From: Streptomyces sp. CB02400
GTDB taxonomy: Bacteria; Actinomycetota; Actinomycetes; Streptomycetales; Streptomycetaceae
Assembly: GCF_001905725.1 (NCBI RefSeq)
Contig: NZ_LIWB01000003.1
Location: 147,575 to 211,574 of the forward strand
Reading direction: 5' to 3'
DNA: 64,000 bases
The notes below the pieces were generated by a model. It did not search any database. It saw nothing but the letters and a program-made list of their open reading frames with translations, and was not told where the DNA came from. Made by a program: the position numbers and the translations under genes. This document shows positions 24,781-34,488 of this stretch, piece after piece; within the stretch, counting starts at the first letter, position 1; every line of letters starts with the position of its first letter.

Positions 24781-25554
24781 GTGAACCTGCGCGACAAGCT
24801 GCGGGGCCTGCTGGTCAGGCTGTACGCACGCCGGGTGGAAGGTCACCTGGACACCGCTCAGGTGCCCAAGCACATCGGCGTCATCATGGATGGCAACCGC
24901 CGCTGGGCGAAGGCCGCGGGTTCCAGCACCGTCCACGGCCACCGGGCCGGCGCGGACAAGATCGGGGAGTTCCTCGGCTGGTGCAGCGAGACGGACGTCG
25001 AGGTCGTCACCCTCTGGCTGCTGTCGACGGACAACTTCGACCGGCCGAAGGAGGAGCTCGTCCCGCTCCTCGGCATCATCGAGGACGTGGTGCGCACCCT
25101 CGCCGCCGACGGACGCTGGCGCGTCCATCACGTCGGCACGCGCGACCTGCTGCCGTCCGGGATGCAGACCACCCTGAAGGAGGCCGAGCAGGCCACCGCG
25201 GACGTCGACGGGATAGTGGTCAACGTCGCCATCGGATACGGCGGCCGCCAGGAGATCGCCGACGCGGTGCGGTCCATGCTGCTGGACGCCCACGAGCAGG
25301 GCACGTCGATGGACGAGCTCGCCGAGGCCGTCGACATCGACATGATCGGGCGTCACCTCTACACCCGCGCCCAGCCCGACCCGGACCTCGTCATCCGCAC
25401 CAGCGGTGAGCAGCGGCTGTCCGGATTCATGCTCTGGCAGACCGCGCATTCGGAGTACTACTTCTGCGACGTGTTCTGGCCGGCCTTCCGCAAGGTCGAC
25501 TTCCTGCGCGCGATGCGCGACTACGCCGCCCGCCACCGGCGCTACGGCGGCTGA
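24781..25554 (+). CDS. uppS: Isoprenyl (cis-prenyl) diphosphate synthase
   Basis: Adds isopentenyl units in cis to an allylic diphosphate to make long-chain (undecaprenyl-type) or shorter Z-prenyl diphosphates for cell-wall lipid carriers. The 257-residue protein has the catalytic HIGVIMDGNRRWA block (about 32-45), the HGHRAGADKI motif, TLWLLSTDNF, and the C-terminal DLVIRTSGEQRLSGFMLWQ and SEYYF motifs. GGAGGGG lies 11 bases before the GTG. Streptomyces commonly carry two paralogues, so chain length cannot be assigned here. Confidence 0.93.
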   Translation: MNLRDKLRGLLVRLYARRVEGHLDTAQVPKHIGVIMDGNRRWAKAAGSSTVHGHRAGADKIGEFLGWCSETDVEVVTLWLLSTDNFDRPKEELVPLLGIIEDVVRTLAADGRWRVHHVGTRDLLPSGMQTTLKEAEQATADVDGIVVNVAIGYGGRQEIADAVRSMLLDAHEQGTSMDELAEAVDIDMIGRHLYTRAQPDPDLVIRTSGEQRLSGFMLWQTAHSEYYFCDVFWPAFRKVDFLRAMRDYAARHRRYGG

Positions 25555-25859
25555 GCACCCCGCACATCCTCCGCAGGTCACACGGAGTTCACCGGCACGC
25601 CGTCATATGCCGTGGCATGGCGGCGCTCGTTCGAGGGCATAAGCCAGACAGGTCGACACCCGAACCACGGGTGTCGGATCTCAGCGGGCGGCGCGGAGCC
25701 GTCCGCCCGGGAGGCCCTTTTGCAGCAGCCCGACCGTGCGGTCACGGCACGGAAGAAGCGGCGGAGGGCCGGTTTCCGGCCCGCTGCGCATGAGGGCCGT
25801 CGACCGGTCCAGTCTCGCCTCGTCGCTCCCCGACCTCATCCGAGGGGGTACGTCCTTCC
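25555..25859. other. Intergenic region with hairpins before phoH-like gene
   Basis: No gene. It holds a 9-bp hairpin (25654-25662 with 25668-25676), a GC-rich 7-bp hairpin (25766-25772 with 25776-25782) and other short inverted repeats. They may end the isoprenyl transferase transcript and form a structured leader for the downstream gene. No known riboswitch was recognised. Confidence 0.45.
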
Positions 25860-27185
25860 GTGGTGACCAGCGCAAAGCGCCACAAGCCCGACCGGCGCAC
25901 CTATGTTCTCGACACCAGTGTCCTGCTGGCCGATCCCAACGCCCTGAGCCGCTTCGACGAGCACGAGGTCGTGCTCCCCGTCGTCGTGGTGACAGAGCTG
26001 GAGGCCAAGCGGAACCATCCCGAACTCGGCTATTTCGCCCGGCAGGCGCTGCGCCTGCTGGACGACTACCGGGTGCGGTACGGCCGTCTCGACGCCCCCA
26101 TTCCGACCGGGGACCTCGGCGGGACCGTGCGGGTCGAGCTCAACCACTCGGACCCCAGCGTGCTGCCCAGTGGCTACCGCCTGGGGGACAACGACTCCCG
26201 CATCCTCGCGGTCGCCCGCAATCTGCAGGCCGAGGGGTTCGACGTCACCGTCGTGTCGAAGGACCTTCCGCTCAGGATCAAGGCGTCCTCCGTGGGCCTC
26301 CTCGCCGAGGAGTACCGCGCGGAGCTCGCCATCACGGACTCCTCCGGCTGGACCGGAATGTCCGAACTGACCCTGCCCGGAGAGCAGGTGGACGTCCTCT
26401 TCGAAGAGGGGCACGTGTATGTGCCCGAGGCCTCCCGCCTGCCCGTGCACACGGGGCTGACCATCCAGTCGGAGCGCGGCAAGGCGCTGGGGCGGGTCAC
26501 GCCCGAGGGCAACGTCCGGCTGGTGCGCGGCGACCGGGAGGCGTTCGGCATCAAGGGCCGCAGCGCCGAGCAGCGGATCGCGCTCGACCTGCTGCTCGAC
26601 CCGGACGTCGGGATCGTCTCCATGGGCGGTCGGGCCGGCACCGGCAAGTCGGCGCTGGCCCTGTGCGCCGGCCTGGAGGCGGTGCTGGAGCGCCGTCAGC
26701 ACCAGAAGGTGATGGTCTTCCGCCCGCTGTACGCGGTGGGCGGGCAGGAGCTCGGCTATCTGCCGGGTTCCGAGGCGGAGAAGATGAGCCCCTGGGCGCA
26801 GGCGGTGTTCGACACGCTGTCGGCGGTCACCAGCCGGGAGGTCATCGAGGAGGTCACCGCGCGCGGCATGCTGGAGGTCCTGCCGCTCACCCACATCCGG
26901 GGCCGCTCGCTGCACGACGCGTTCGTGATCGTGGACGAGGCCCAGTCGCTGGAACGGAACGTGCTGCTGACCGTTCTGTCCCGTATCGGCGCCAACTCGC
27001 GGGTCGTTCTGACCCATGATGTCGCCCAGCGGGACAATCTGAGGGTCGGTCGGTACGACGGTGTGGTCGCCGTCGTCGAGAAGCTGAAGGGGCATCCGCT
27101 GTTCGCGCACGTCACCCTGACGCGGTCCGAGAGGTCCCAGATCGCCGCGCTTGTGACCGAAATGCTCGAAGACGGGCAGATCTGA
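25860..27185 (+). CDS. PIN-PhoH family ATPase/ribonuclease
   Basis: A 441-residue fusion of an N-terminal PIN nuclease domain (about 14-150: [12 protein letters not shown] with the first acidic residue, [31 protein letters not shown]) and a C-terminal PhoH helicase-like ATPase (Walker [10 protein letters not shown] about 256, Walker [10 protein letters not shown] about 356, [13 protein letters not shown]). PhoH2-type proteins unwind and cut RNA. GTG at 25860 or 25863 is the start; GAGGGGG is 12-15 bases upstream. Confidence 0.93.
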   Translation: MVTSAKRHKPDRRTYVLDTSVLLADPNALSRFDEHEVVLPVVVVTELEAKRNHPELGYFARQALRLLDDYRVRYGRLDAPIPTGDLGGTVRVELNHSDPSVLPSGYRLGDNDSRILAVARNLQAEGFDVTVVSKDLPLRIKASSVGLLAEEYRAELAITDSSGWTGMSELTLPGEQVDVLFEEGHVYVPEASRLPVHTGLTIQSERGKALGRVTPEGNVRLVRGDREAFGIKGRSAEQRIALDLLLDPDVGIVSMGGRAGTGKSALALCAGLEAVLERRQHQKVMVFRPLYAVGGQELGYLPGSEAEKMSPWAQAVFDTLSAVTSREVIEEVTARGMLEVLPLTHIRGRSLHDAFVIVDEAQSLERNVLLTVLSRIGANSRVVLTHDVAQRDNLRVGRYDGVVAVVEKLKGHPLFAHVTLTRSERSQIAALVTEMLEDGQI

Positions 27186-27595
27186 CCCACACGCTCCAAC
27201 AAGGGTCGGTTACCCAGTAGTTGGCGCCGTCCGGAAAGGCGTAGAGCCTAGCCGGGCGGCGTCGGCGTGTGTGCGGATTTCCGGGATTCCCCGGGGCCAA
27301 ACGGGATGTGAGCTTTCACACGCAACGGAGAATTGCCTTGCGGCGTCGGGTTACGGCAGAGTCTCACTCCTGTCAGGCCCCGCATACGACACACCTGTAT
27401 CCCCAGCGGTGCAGAACCCCAGTCTTAACTCCATAGCGTCGTCGTATGCCGCCCGAAGCACCACGCGGCGCTCCTTCCGTAGGAGTTGCCCACCGGGCCC
27501 GTGCCTCCCGTGACCCGTAGTTGGGGAGGCCAGTGCCAGGGGCACGATTGCGTCCGCGAGGGTCACCGAAGCGGGCGATGCTGGAAGGAAACCGT
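27186..27595. other. Intergenic region before lytic transglycosylase
   Basis: About 410 bases with no supported gene. It should contain the promoter of the transglycosylase. I looked for the conserved blocks of the c-di-AMP (ydaO) riboswitch often found before Streptomyces wall hydrolases and did not find them. Confidence 0.4.
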
Positions 27596-28294
27596 GTGAG
27601 CCGGATCTCGGTCCGGGGATTCGCAGTGGCCTCGGCCACGGCGGTCACCGCTGTCGGAAGTGTCGTCGGCGTTGCCTCGGGCAGCACCGCGCAGAACAAC
27701 GACGCCGAAGCGACGGCAAGCGGCACCACGCTGCTCGCGGACATCCCCGCGGGCCAGCAGGCCCAGGTGCAGACCGCGTCCCTGACGCAGCAGGCCGAAA
27801 CGATGGCCATCGCGGCGGACGCGAGCGCCAAGAAGGACGCCGAGGAGGCCGCCCGCAAGGCCGCCGCCGCGACCGCGGTCGCGAAGAAGGAAGCGGCCGA
27901 GAAGGCGGAGCAGGAGGCCAAGGAGGAGCGCGCGGAGGCCAAGGCCGCCGCCAGCCGCTCCGCGACCCGCGACGCGTCCAGCTTCCCGGTCCAGTCGTCC
28001 TACACGATCGCCGAAGTGCAGGCGATGGCCCGGCAGATCGTCCCGGCGGACCAGTTCCAGTGCTTCAGCACCATCGTGCAGCGCGAGTCGAGCTGGAACT
28101 ACATGGCCGACAATCCGACCTCCGACGCCTACGGCCTGATGCAGGCGCTCCCGGGCTCCAAGATGTCCTCCGCCGGAGCCGACTGGGCGACGAACCCGGC
28201 CACCCAGATCAAGTGGGGTCTGGGCTACATGAACGAACGCTACGGCAGCCCGTGCGAGGCCTGGACGTTCTGGCAGGCCAACCACTACTACTAG
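27596..28294 (+). CDS. Secreted lytic transglycosylase (SLT domain)
   Basis: Cleaves peptidoglycan glycan strands. The 232-residue protein has a signal peptide (about 1-35), a low-complexity stretch, an Ala/Lys/Glu-rich coiled coil (about 65-125), and a C-terminal SLT domain with IVQRESSWNYMADNP (catalytic Glu in RESSW), AYGLMQALPGSKM and IKWGLGYMNERYG. GTG at 27596 has GGAAGGAA close upstream; an ATG six codons earlier is possible. The domain ends in NHYY at the very C-terminus, as in actinobacterial relatives. Confidence 0.9.
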   Translation: MSRISVRGFAVASATAVTAVGSVVGVASGSTAQNNDAEATASGTTLLADIPAGQQAQVQTASLTQQAETMAIAADASAKKDAEEAARKAAAATAVAKKEAAEKAEQEAKEERAEAKAAASRSATRDASSFPVQSSYTIAEVQAMARQIVPADQFQCFSTIVQRESSWNYMADNPTSDAYGLMQALPGSKMSSAGADWATNPATQIKWGLGYMNERYGSPCEAWTFWQANHYY

Positions 28295-28339
28295 AAGCAC
28301 CGGGCGACCGTCGCCCCGGCCCCGCTCAACCACGGCACA

Positions 28340-28369
28340 GCCCCACACCGTCCTACGGTGCGGGGCTTT
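28340..28369 (+). terminator. Hairpin terminator after the transglycosylase gene
   Basis: An 11-bp stem with one mismatch (28340-28350 with 28356-28366), a TCCTA loop and a short T run. Confidence 0.7.
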
Positions 28370-28438
28370 CGCCATGTACGGTCTGACCGACGACTCCAGG
28401 GGTGAGTGGTGGGGAGAAACGGGGGAAGAGGACGGATC

Positions 28439-29827
28439 ATGTCGCGAGTGCCAGGATGGCTCGGCCGGGTCGGAGCCGGGCTGACCGAGGTCAGCAAGCG
28501 GTTGGAGGAGCGCCGCGCCGAGGTGGAGCGGGACCGTCCGTCGGACGCCGACCCCGACCCCGAGCCCGGACGGGTGAAGACCCCGAACCCCGCCCCCGAG
28601 CCGCCGCTCGAGTTCACGGCCGCCGTCGTCCCGGCCCGCCCCGACCCGGCGCAGGCCGTGCCCTGGGGGGTACGGGTCGCGGCCGAGGCCGGCTGGCGGC
28701 TGCTGGTGCTGGCCGGCACGGTCTGGGTGCTCATGCGGGTCATCAGCGCCGTACAGCTCGTGGTGCTGGCGTTCGTGGCCTCGCTGCTGATCACCGCGCT
28801 GCTGCAGCCTACGGTGGCGCGGCTGAAGCGGATCGGTGTGCCGCGCGGGCCGGCCACCGCGCTGACGGCGCTGTTCGGGTTCGTCGTGATCGGCCTCATC
28901 GGCTGGTTCGTGACCTGGCAGGTCATGGAGAACATCGACCACCTCTCCGACCAGATCCAGGACGGCATCGACGAGCTGCGCAACTGGCTGCTGAACAGTC
29001 CCTTCCACGTCACCGACAAGCAGATCAACGAGATCGCCAAGAACCTGCGGGAGGCGGTCGGCGCCAACACCGAGCAGATCACCTCGGCGGGCCTGGAGGG
29101 CGTGACCGTCGTGGTCGAGGCGCTCACCGGCATCCTGCTGGCGGTCTTCTCGACGCTGTTCCTGCTCTACGACGGCAAGCGGATCTGGCAGTGGTCGCTG
29201 AAGCTCGTTCCGGCCGCGGCCCGTCCGGGTGTCGCCGGGGCGGGTCCTGCGGCGTGGCGGACGCTGACGGCGTATGTGCGCGGCACGGTGATAGTGGCTC
29301 TGATCGACGCGATCTTCATCGGTCTCGGGATCTACTTCCTCGATGTGCCGATGGCGGTGCCGCTCGCCGTGTTCATCTTCCTGTTCTCGTTCATCCCGCT
29401 CGTGGGTGCGGTGGTGTCGGGAGCGCTCGCGGTGGTCGTCGCGCTCGTCACCCAGGGGGTGTTCACGGGCGTCATGACGCTGGTGGTGGTGCTGGCGGTG
29501 CAGCAGATCGAGGGGCACATCCTCCAGCCGTTCATCCTGGGGCGCGCGGTCCGGGTCCATCCGCTCGCGGTGGTGCTGGCGGTCGCCTCGGGCGGGATGG
29601 TGGCCGGTATCGGGGGAGCGGTGGTGGCTGTGCCGCTGGTCGCGGTCACCAATACCGTCGTCGGCTATCTGCGTGCGTACACGCACGAGACGGCCGTGGT
29701 CCAGGCTCCCCGGCCGCGGGGGGCGACGGCGATGTCCGAACCGGACGCCCCGCTGCCGGCGGTGTCGGAGGCCCGGCCTCCGACACCGGATACGGAGAGG
29801 CGGCCGGGGGGTGCCGACGAGGAGTAG
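28439..29827 (+). CDS. AI-2E family membrane permease
   Basis: A 462-residue polytopic protein of the AI-2E/PerM family. The first 80 residues are a charged cytoplasmic tail. About eight membrane helices follow, with the family blocks VVLAFVASLLITALLQPTV, FLFSFIPLVGAVVSGALA and QQIEGHILQPFILGRAVRVHPL. The C-terminal 45 residues are Pro-rich and disordered. GGAAGAGG precedes the ATG. Family members export small molecules or act as Na+/H+ antiporters; the substrate here is unknown. Confidence 0.9.
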   Translation: MSRVPGWLGRVGAGLTEVSKRLEERRAEVERDRPSDADPDPEPGRVKTPNPAPEPPLEFTAAVVPARPDPAQAVPWGVRVAAEAGWRLLVLAGTVWVLMRVISAVQLVVLAFVASLLITALLQPTVARLKRIGVPRGPATALTALFGFVVIGLIGWFVTWQVMENIDHLSDQIQDGIDELRNWLLNSPFHVTDKQINEIAKNLREAVGANTEQITSAGLEGVTVVVEALTGILLAVFSTLFLLYDGKRIWQWSLKLVPAAARPGVAGAGPAAWRTLTAYVRGTVIVALIDAIFIGLGIYFLDVPMAVPLAVFIFLFSFIPLVGAVVSGALAVVVALVTQGVFTGVMTLVVVLAVQQIEGHILQPFILGRAVRVHPLAVVLAVASGGMVAGIGGAVVAVPLVAVTNTVVGYLRAYTHETAVVQAPRPRGATAMSEPDAPLPAVSEARPPTPDTERRPGGADEE

Positions 29828-29952
29828 GCGCGGCTGCACGCGGTGGGCGGGGTGCGCGGAACGTGGGGTGTCGGGTGTGCCGGGCACGTGGGGTGTATGG
29901 GTCGGGCCCGGCCACCGGGTGGGGTGGGCGGGCCCGAGAGGTGGGGGCGGAG

Positions 29953-30486
29953 TCAGTCCGCGAGGGCCGCTTCCGCGTCCAGCGTCGCGGCGACCGCCTG
30001 GATCACCGCGGCGATCTTGAACGCCTCCTGGACGACCTCACGCTCCACGCCGGCCTTGCGCAGCACCTGCTCGTGCGAGTCGAGGCACATGCCGCAGCCG
30101 TTGATCGCGGAGACCGCGAAGGACCAGAACTCGAAGTCGACCTTGTCGACGCCCGGGTTGCCGATGACGTTCATCCGCAGGCCGGCGCGCAGGTTGCCGT
30201 ACTCGTGGTCCGACAGCAGATGACGCGTCCGGTAGAAGACGTTGTTCATCGCCATCACCGCGGCGGCGGCCTTCGCGGCCGTGTACGCCTCCGGCGACAG
30301 GTTCGCCTTCGCCTCCGGCTCCAGCTCGCGCAGCACGATGGCCGAGCGCGAGGCGATCGCCGTCGACAGCACCGTGCCCCAGAGCTGCTGGGCCGGCAGG
30401 TCGGAGTTGCCGATGACCGAGCCCAGGTTGAGCTTCAGGTCCTTGGCGTAGTCCGGTATGCGGGACTTCAGGGAGTCGAGGGACAT
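29953..30486 (-). CDS. ahpD: Alkyl hydroperoxide reductase AhpD
   Basis: Thiol-disulphide adaptor that keeps AhpC reduced and itself has weak peroxidase activity. The 177-residue all-helical protein has the active CxxC pair at C131/C134 ([12 protein letters not shown]), with the conserved Glu and His near it. It follows ahpC with a 6-base gap, so they form one operon. In actinobacteria reducing power reaches AhpD through lipoamide proteins. Confidence 0.96.
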   Translation of the reverse strand: MSLDSLKSRIPDYAKDLKLNLGSVIGNSDLPAQQLWGTVLSTAIASRSAIVLRELEPEAKANLSPEAYTAAKAAAAVMAMNNVFYRTRHLLSDHEYGNLRAGLRMNVIGNPGVDKVDFEFWSFAVSAINGCGMCLDSHEQVLRKAGVEREVVQEAFKIAAVIQAVAATLDAEAALAD

Positions 30487-30492
30487 GTCAGC

Positions 30493-31047
30493 TCACTCCC
30501 CGGACAGCAGCGCGACCGGGTCCAGGGTCTCGTCGCCCTTGGACCAGTTGCACGGGCAGAGCTCGTCGGTCTGCAGGGCGTCCAGGACCCGCAGGACCTC
30601 CTTGGGGTTACGGCCGACGGAGCCGGCGGTCACCATGGAGAACTGGATCTCGTTGTTCTGGTCCACGATGAACACGGCGCGCTTGGCGAAGCCGTCCTCG
30701 CCCTCGATGCCGAGGTCGCGCATCAGCTCGTGCTTGGAGTCCGCCATCATCGGGAACGGCAGGTCGCGCAGGTCGTCGTGGTCCTTGCGCCAGGCGTGGT
30801 GGACGAACTCGGAGTCGCCGGAGAAGCCGAGGACCTGGGCGTCACGGTCGGCGAACTCGTCGTTCAGCTTGCCGAAGGCGGCGATCTCGGTCGGGCACAC
30901 GAAGGTGAAGTCCTTGGGCCACGCGAACACGATCTTCCACTTGCCCTCGTAGGTCTTGTGGTCGATCGTCTCGAACTCCTTGCCCTTCTCCAGCGAGACG
31001 CAGGCGGTCAGTTCGAAATCGGGGAACTTGTCACCGACAGTGAGCAC
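30493..31047 (-). CDS. ahpC: Alkyl hydroperoxide reductase AhpC (peroxiredoxin)
   Basis: Two-Cys peroxiredoxin of 184 residues that reduces peroxides. The peroxidatic Cys lies in DFTFVCPTEIAAF and the resolving Cys in ELCPCNW. The GTG at 31047 is preferred because AGGAGAG is 6 bases upstream and the length then equals that of known Streptomyces AhpC; the frame extends further upstream without support. Transcribed divergently from oxyR. Confidence 0.96.
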   Translation of the reverse strand: MLTVGDKFPDFELTACVSLEKGKEFETIDHKTYEGKWKIVFAWPKDFTFVCPTEIAAFGKLNDEFADRDAQVLGFSGDSEFVHHAWRKDHDDLRDLPFPMMADSKHELMRDLGIEGEDGFAKRAVFIVDQNNEIQFSMVTAGSVGRNPKEVLRVLDALQTDELCPCNWSKGDETLDPVALLSGE

Positions 31048-31180
31048 AGGCTCTCCTTGCAGCGAGGAAACGCCCGGATTACGGGCATTTCCCATGGGTT
31101 GGACCTTGTTGATGTTGGCACATCGCGCATTGATTAGTGAAATAGCTACACTCGGTCGTGTTGATCGGAGGTAGCTATCA
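31048..31180. promoter_or_regulatory. ahpC-oxyR divergent control region
   Basis: The 133-base gap is visibly AT-richer than its surroundings. Two TAGCTA hexamers (31143-31148 and 31172-31177) flank the oxyR start region, the second extended to GTAGCTATCA just before the GTG. By analogy with characterised Streptomyces ahpCD-oxyR loci, OxyR should bind here and activate both directions. Which bases it contacts is not known from sequence. Confidence 0.6.
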
Positions 31181-32125
31181 GTGACCGTGGGCAAGAGGCG
31201 CAGGCAGCCCAGTTTCGCTCAGCTCCGCGCGTTCGCCGCGGTGGCCGAGCATCTGCACTTCCGGGACGCCGCCTCGGCGATCGGGATGAGCCAGCCGGCG
31301 CTGTCGGGCGCCGTGTCGACGCTGGAGGAGACGCTCGGTGTCACCCTCGTGGAGCGTACGACGCGCAAGGTGCTGCTCTCACCGGCCGGTGAGCGGCTCG
31401 CCGCCCGCGCCAAGGCCGTACTCGGGGAAGTCGACGCGCTGATGGAGGAGGCGGACGCGCTGCGGGCGCCGTTCACCGGGGTGCTGCGGCTCGGCGTCAT
31501 CCCGACCGTCGCGCCCTATCTGCTGCCGACGATCCTGCGGCTGGTCCGCGGCCGCTATCCGCTCCTCGACCTCCAGGTGCACGAGGAGCAGACCGCGAAC
31601 CTGCTGGACGGACTGGCCGGCGGCCGGCTCGACCTGCTGCTGCTCGCGGTGCCCCTCGGTGTCCCCGGCGTGACCGAGATCCCCCTCTTCGACGAGGACT
31701 TCGTGCTGGTCACCCCGCTCGGCCACCGGCTCGGCGGCCGGGAGGGCATCCCCCGCGCGGTGCTGCGCGAGCTGAACCTGCTGCTGCTCGACGAGGGTCA
31801 CTGCCTGCGCGACCAGGCCCTGGACATCTGCCGGGAGGCCGGGCGGGCCGACGTCCCGGCCACGACGACGGCGGCCGGACTGGCCACACTCGTCCAGCTG
31901 GTCGCGGGCGGCCTCGGGGTGACCCTGCTGCCGCGCACCGCCGTCCAGGTCGAGACCGCCCGCTCCAACCGGCTGCTCACCGCCCGCTTCACCGATCCGG
32001 CTCCCAGCCGCCGCATCGCCCTCGCCATGCGCACGGGCACGGTGAGGGCGGCGGAGCACAAGGAACTGGCGGCGGCCCTGCGCGCGGCGATGCGGGACCT
32101 TCCGGTGCGGATAGTGGGGAACTGA
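31181..32125 (+). CDS. oxyR: OxyR, peroxide-sensing LysR-family regulator
   Basis: A 314-residue LysR protein. The N-terminal HTH (FAQLRAFAAVAEHLHFRDAA, GMSQPALSGAVSTLEE) is followed by a sensing domain whose EGHCLRDQALDIC segment holds the two redox cysteines C208 and C217, nine residues apart as in characterised OxyR. Oxidation by peroxide forms the disulphide and activates ahpCD. GGAGG lies 10 bases before the GTG. Confidence 0.95.
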   Translation: MTVGKRRRQPSFAQLRAFAAVAEHLHFRDAASAIGMSQPALSGAVSTLEETLGVTLVERTTRKVLLSPAGERLAARAKAVLGEVDALMEEADALRAPFTGVLRLGVIPTVAPYLLPTILRLVRGRYPLLDLQVHEEQTANLLDGLAGGRLDLLLLAVPLGVPGVTEIPLFDEDFVLVTPLGHRLGGREGIPRAVLRELNLLLLDEGHCLRDQALDICREAGRADVPATTTAAGLATLVQLVAGGLGVTLLPRTAVQVETARSNRLLTARFTDPAPSRRIALAMRTGTVRAAEHKELAAALRAAMRDLPVRIVGN

Positions 32126-32151
32126 GCGCCCCCGCGGCCCGTACGGTTCGC

Positions 32152-34488
32152 TCACTCCGTCCGGAGGCCGTCCGGGCGCATCATGCGCAGCAGCGGGGGC
32201 AGGCTCAGCAGCGTCACCGCGAGGACCACGCCCGCGCCCATGCCGGTCATCCGCAACACGCTCGGCCAGTCCACACCGACCGGTGTCGAGGTCATCTTCA
32301 GCAGCACCGTGCCCAGGGCCACGCCCACCACCGAGGCCAGCAGCAGACCCAGGCCGATCGGGATCGCCGTCTGCCACAGCACCGACAGGCTCAGCGTGCG
32401 GCGCCGGGTGCCGAAGGCGACCAGGGCCGACAGCAGCTTGCGGCGTTCCCGCAACTGCTCAAGCTGGGAGACCAGCAGACTCGCCCCGATCAGCGCCAGT
32501 ACGGCGGCGGCGCCGACGAACAGGCCCGTACGGATGGAGTCGTAGCGCTCGGAACGCTCGACGGAGTTCCACGTCATCGGATAGGCCAGCGGGTCGACCG
32601 CGGCCGCCGTGTTGCGTATGTACTCGTCGGCGTACGGCACCGAGTCGTCGACCGACAGATACAGCTGGCCGGTGACCGCCTCCGCCATGTCCGCGGGCAC
32701 CGCGGCCGGGGTCACGAGGAAGCCGCCGCGCCTGGTCCCGGTCGGATCCTCGACGGAGTCGGCCTGCTTCAGGCCCTCGGGGAGGGTCCAGACGACGTTC
32801 TCCCTGCTGCTGTCGCTGATGGACTTCTCCAGGTACAGCTTCTGGCCCGGCCTGCTCAGCGACGGGGTGTCGGTGTCGTACTCGCCGCCCCGGACCGCGA
32901 ACACGTCGCCGTCCGCGCACGAGGGCAGCTTCGCCACCTCGCGCAGGGTCGCGCAGTCACCGATGGTCAGCTGGGCGGTGCGCTGCGGATCCTTGTTCCA
33001 GGGCCGGTCGCCGAAGTACCCCTCGGACAGCGGGTAGACCTTGCGGACGCCCTTGGTCTCCTCGAACTTCGCGGTGGCCGCGGCGAGTTCGGAGCCCTCC
33101 GGCACCCGTACCTGCATCTGCGCCAGCGACATGTCGTAGCCGGTCTCCTCGGTGTAGTCGCCCTCCACCCCGGCGAACAGCATCTGCAGCGCGATCGCGC
33201 CGGCCACGGCCACCGCGATGCCGTTGACCATGCGGGCCGCCGCACCGCTGCTCAACTGAAGGCGGCGCACCGCCAGTTGCCAGGAGACGCTGCCCGGTCC
33301 GAGCCGGGCGACGACCGTCTCCACGATCCACGGCAGCAGCGCGGTGACCCCGACGAGCAGACAGATGACACCGCCGGTGACCAGGTACTGGTTGAAGTCC
33401 CCGTTCTCCCGGCCCTGGCCGAGCATGGGGAACAGCATGCCGATCCCGGCCAGCGGCAGCAGCAGCCGCCACCACAGCCGGCGGCGGGCGGGCCGCGCCG
33501 TGCGCACCACGCCCAGCGGTTCGATGACCACCCCGCGCAGCGCCAGCAGCGTCACCAGCACCGCGGCCCCCGGAACCGCCACCGCGACCAGCAGCGCCAG
33601 CAGCGGCGAGGGGTTCAGGTAGCTCGGGAAGACACTGATGTGGAACACCTCGACGGACGCCGCGAACTCGCGCCCCGCCAGGAAGAACCCGGCGCCGAAC
33701 ACCAGCCCGAGCAGTGCCCCGGCGAGCGCCTCGCCCGCGGCGATCCGCCGGGTCATGCCACCGTCGGAGCCGACCAGCCGCAGCGCGGCCAGCCTGCGGT
33801 CGCGCCGCTCGCCGCCGAACCGTACGGCCGCGGCGATGAACACGGCGACCGGCATCAGCAGCACCACGAAGACGACCAGGACCAGCAGCATGAGGACCGG
33901 GTCCATCTCCTCGACCACCGGGTCGGGGTTCCCGAAGGAGTCGATACGGCCCACCATCCCGTCGCCGGCCCGCCCCGCGAGGCCCTCGGCGCCCGCGTAG
34001 TAGGCGAGCTCCTGCGAGCCGATCAGCCCCTGCTCACCGATCGTCCCCACGATGTCGTACGACAGCCGCTCCCGCAGCAGCTCGCCGCCGTCCGAGTCGA
34101 GGAGTTCCCTCAGCGCGGGGGAGACCACCATGTCGCCCGGCGCCGGGAACTCCCGCAGGCCGGGCGGCAGCGGGGCCTTGTCGCCCTCCGGCTCCAGCAG
34201 CCGGCCGCGGACGTCCCGGCCGTCGAACTCGGTGTCGGTGTCCGCGGTCATCAGGGTGTCGTCGGCGCGCTCGATCTGCTCGCCGAAGGTGTAGTTGAGC
34301 CGTGCCTCCTCCCGCCGGTCCCGCTCCGCCAGCGCGCCGGGCAGGGCGGTGGTGAGCAGCAGCAGCGCCACCCCCAGCCCGACGCCGACGGCGGTGAGCA
34401 GAGCCCGGATCCACCCCTCGCGTCCGCCGGCGAAGGCGAACCGGGTTCCCATGGTCAGATCGCGGGCCCACTGCTTGGCGGTACTCAT
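32152..34488 (-). CDS. FtsX-like ABC transporter permease
   Basis: A 778-residue membrane protein with two FtsX/MacB-type permease units. Helix 1 (about 28-50) is followed by an extracellular domain, a helix cluster (about 198-420), a large second extracellular domain with a Cys pair (GDCATLREVAKLPSCADGD) and a final set of helices (about 655-770). The ATG overlaps the end of the ATPase gene. Such transporters usually export lipoproteins, peptides or antibiotics rather than move small nutrients. PadR control suggests induction by a toxic compound. Confidence 0.9.
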   Translation of the reverse strand: MSTAKQWARDLTMGTRFAFAGGREGWIRALLTAVGVGLGVALLLLTTALPGALAERDRREEARLNYTFGEQIERADDTLMTADTDTEFDGRDVRGRLLEPEGDKAPLPPGLREFPAPGDMVVSPALRELLDSDGGELLRERLSYDIVGTIGEQGLIGSQELAYYAGAEGLAGRAGDGMVGRIDSFGNPDPVVEEMDPVLMLLVLVVFVVLLMPVAVFIAAAVRFGGERRDRRLAALRLVGSDGGMTRRIAAGEALAGALLGLVFGAGFFLAGREFAASVEVFHISVFPSYLNPSPLLALLVAVAVPGAAVLVTLLALRGVVIEPLGVVRTARPARRRLWWRLLLPLAGIGMLFPMLGQGRENGDFNQYLVTGGVICLLVGVTALLPWIVETVVARLGPGSVSWQLAVRRLQLSSGAAARMVNGIAVAVAGAIALQMLFAGVEGDYTEETGYDMSLAQMQVRVPEGSELAAATAKFEETKGVRKVYPLSEGYFGDRPWNKDPQRTAQLTIGDCATLREVAKLPSCADGDVFAVRGGEYDTDTPSLSRPGQKLYLEKSISDSSRENVVWTLPEGLKQADSVEDPTGTRRGGFLVTPAAVPADMAEAVTGQLYLSVDDSVPYADEYIRNTAAAVDPLAYPMTWNSVERSERYDSIRTGLFVGAAAVLALIGASLLVSQLEQLRERRKLLSALVAFGTRRRTLSLSVLWQTAIPIGLGLLLASVVGVALGTVLLKMTSTPVGVDWPSVLRMTGMGAGVVLAVTLLSLPPLLRMMRPDGLRTE

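Noticed and set aside
27186..27595. c-di-AMP (ydaO) riboswitch upstream of the lytic transglycosylase
   Set aside because: The GGTGAATC and CCGAACCCGTCAGCT blocks are absent; only a weak resemblance near 27413-27440.
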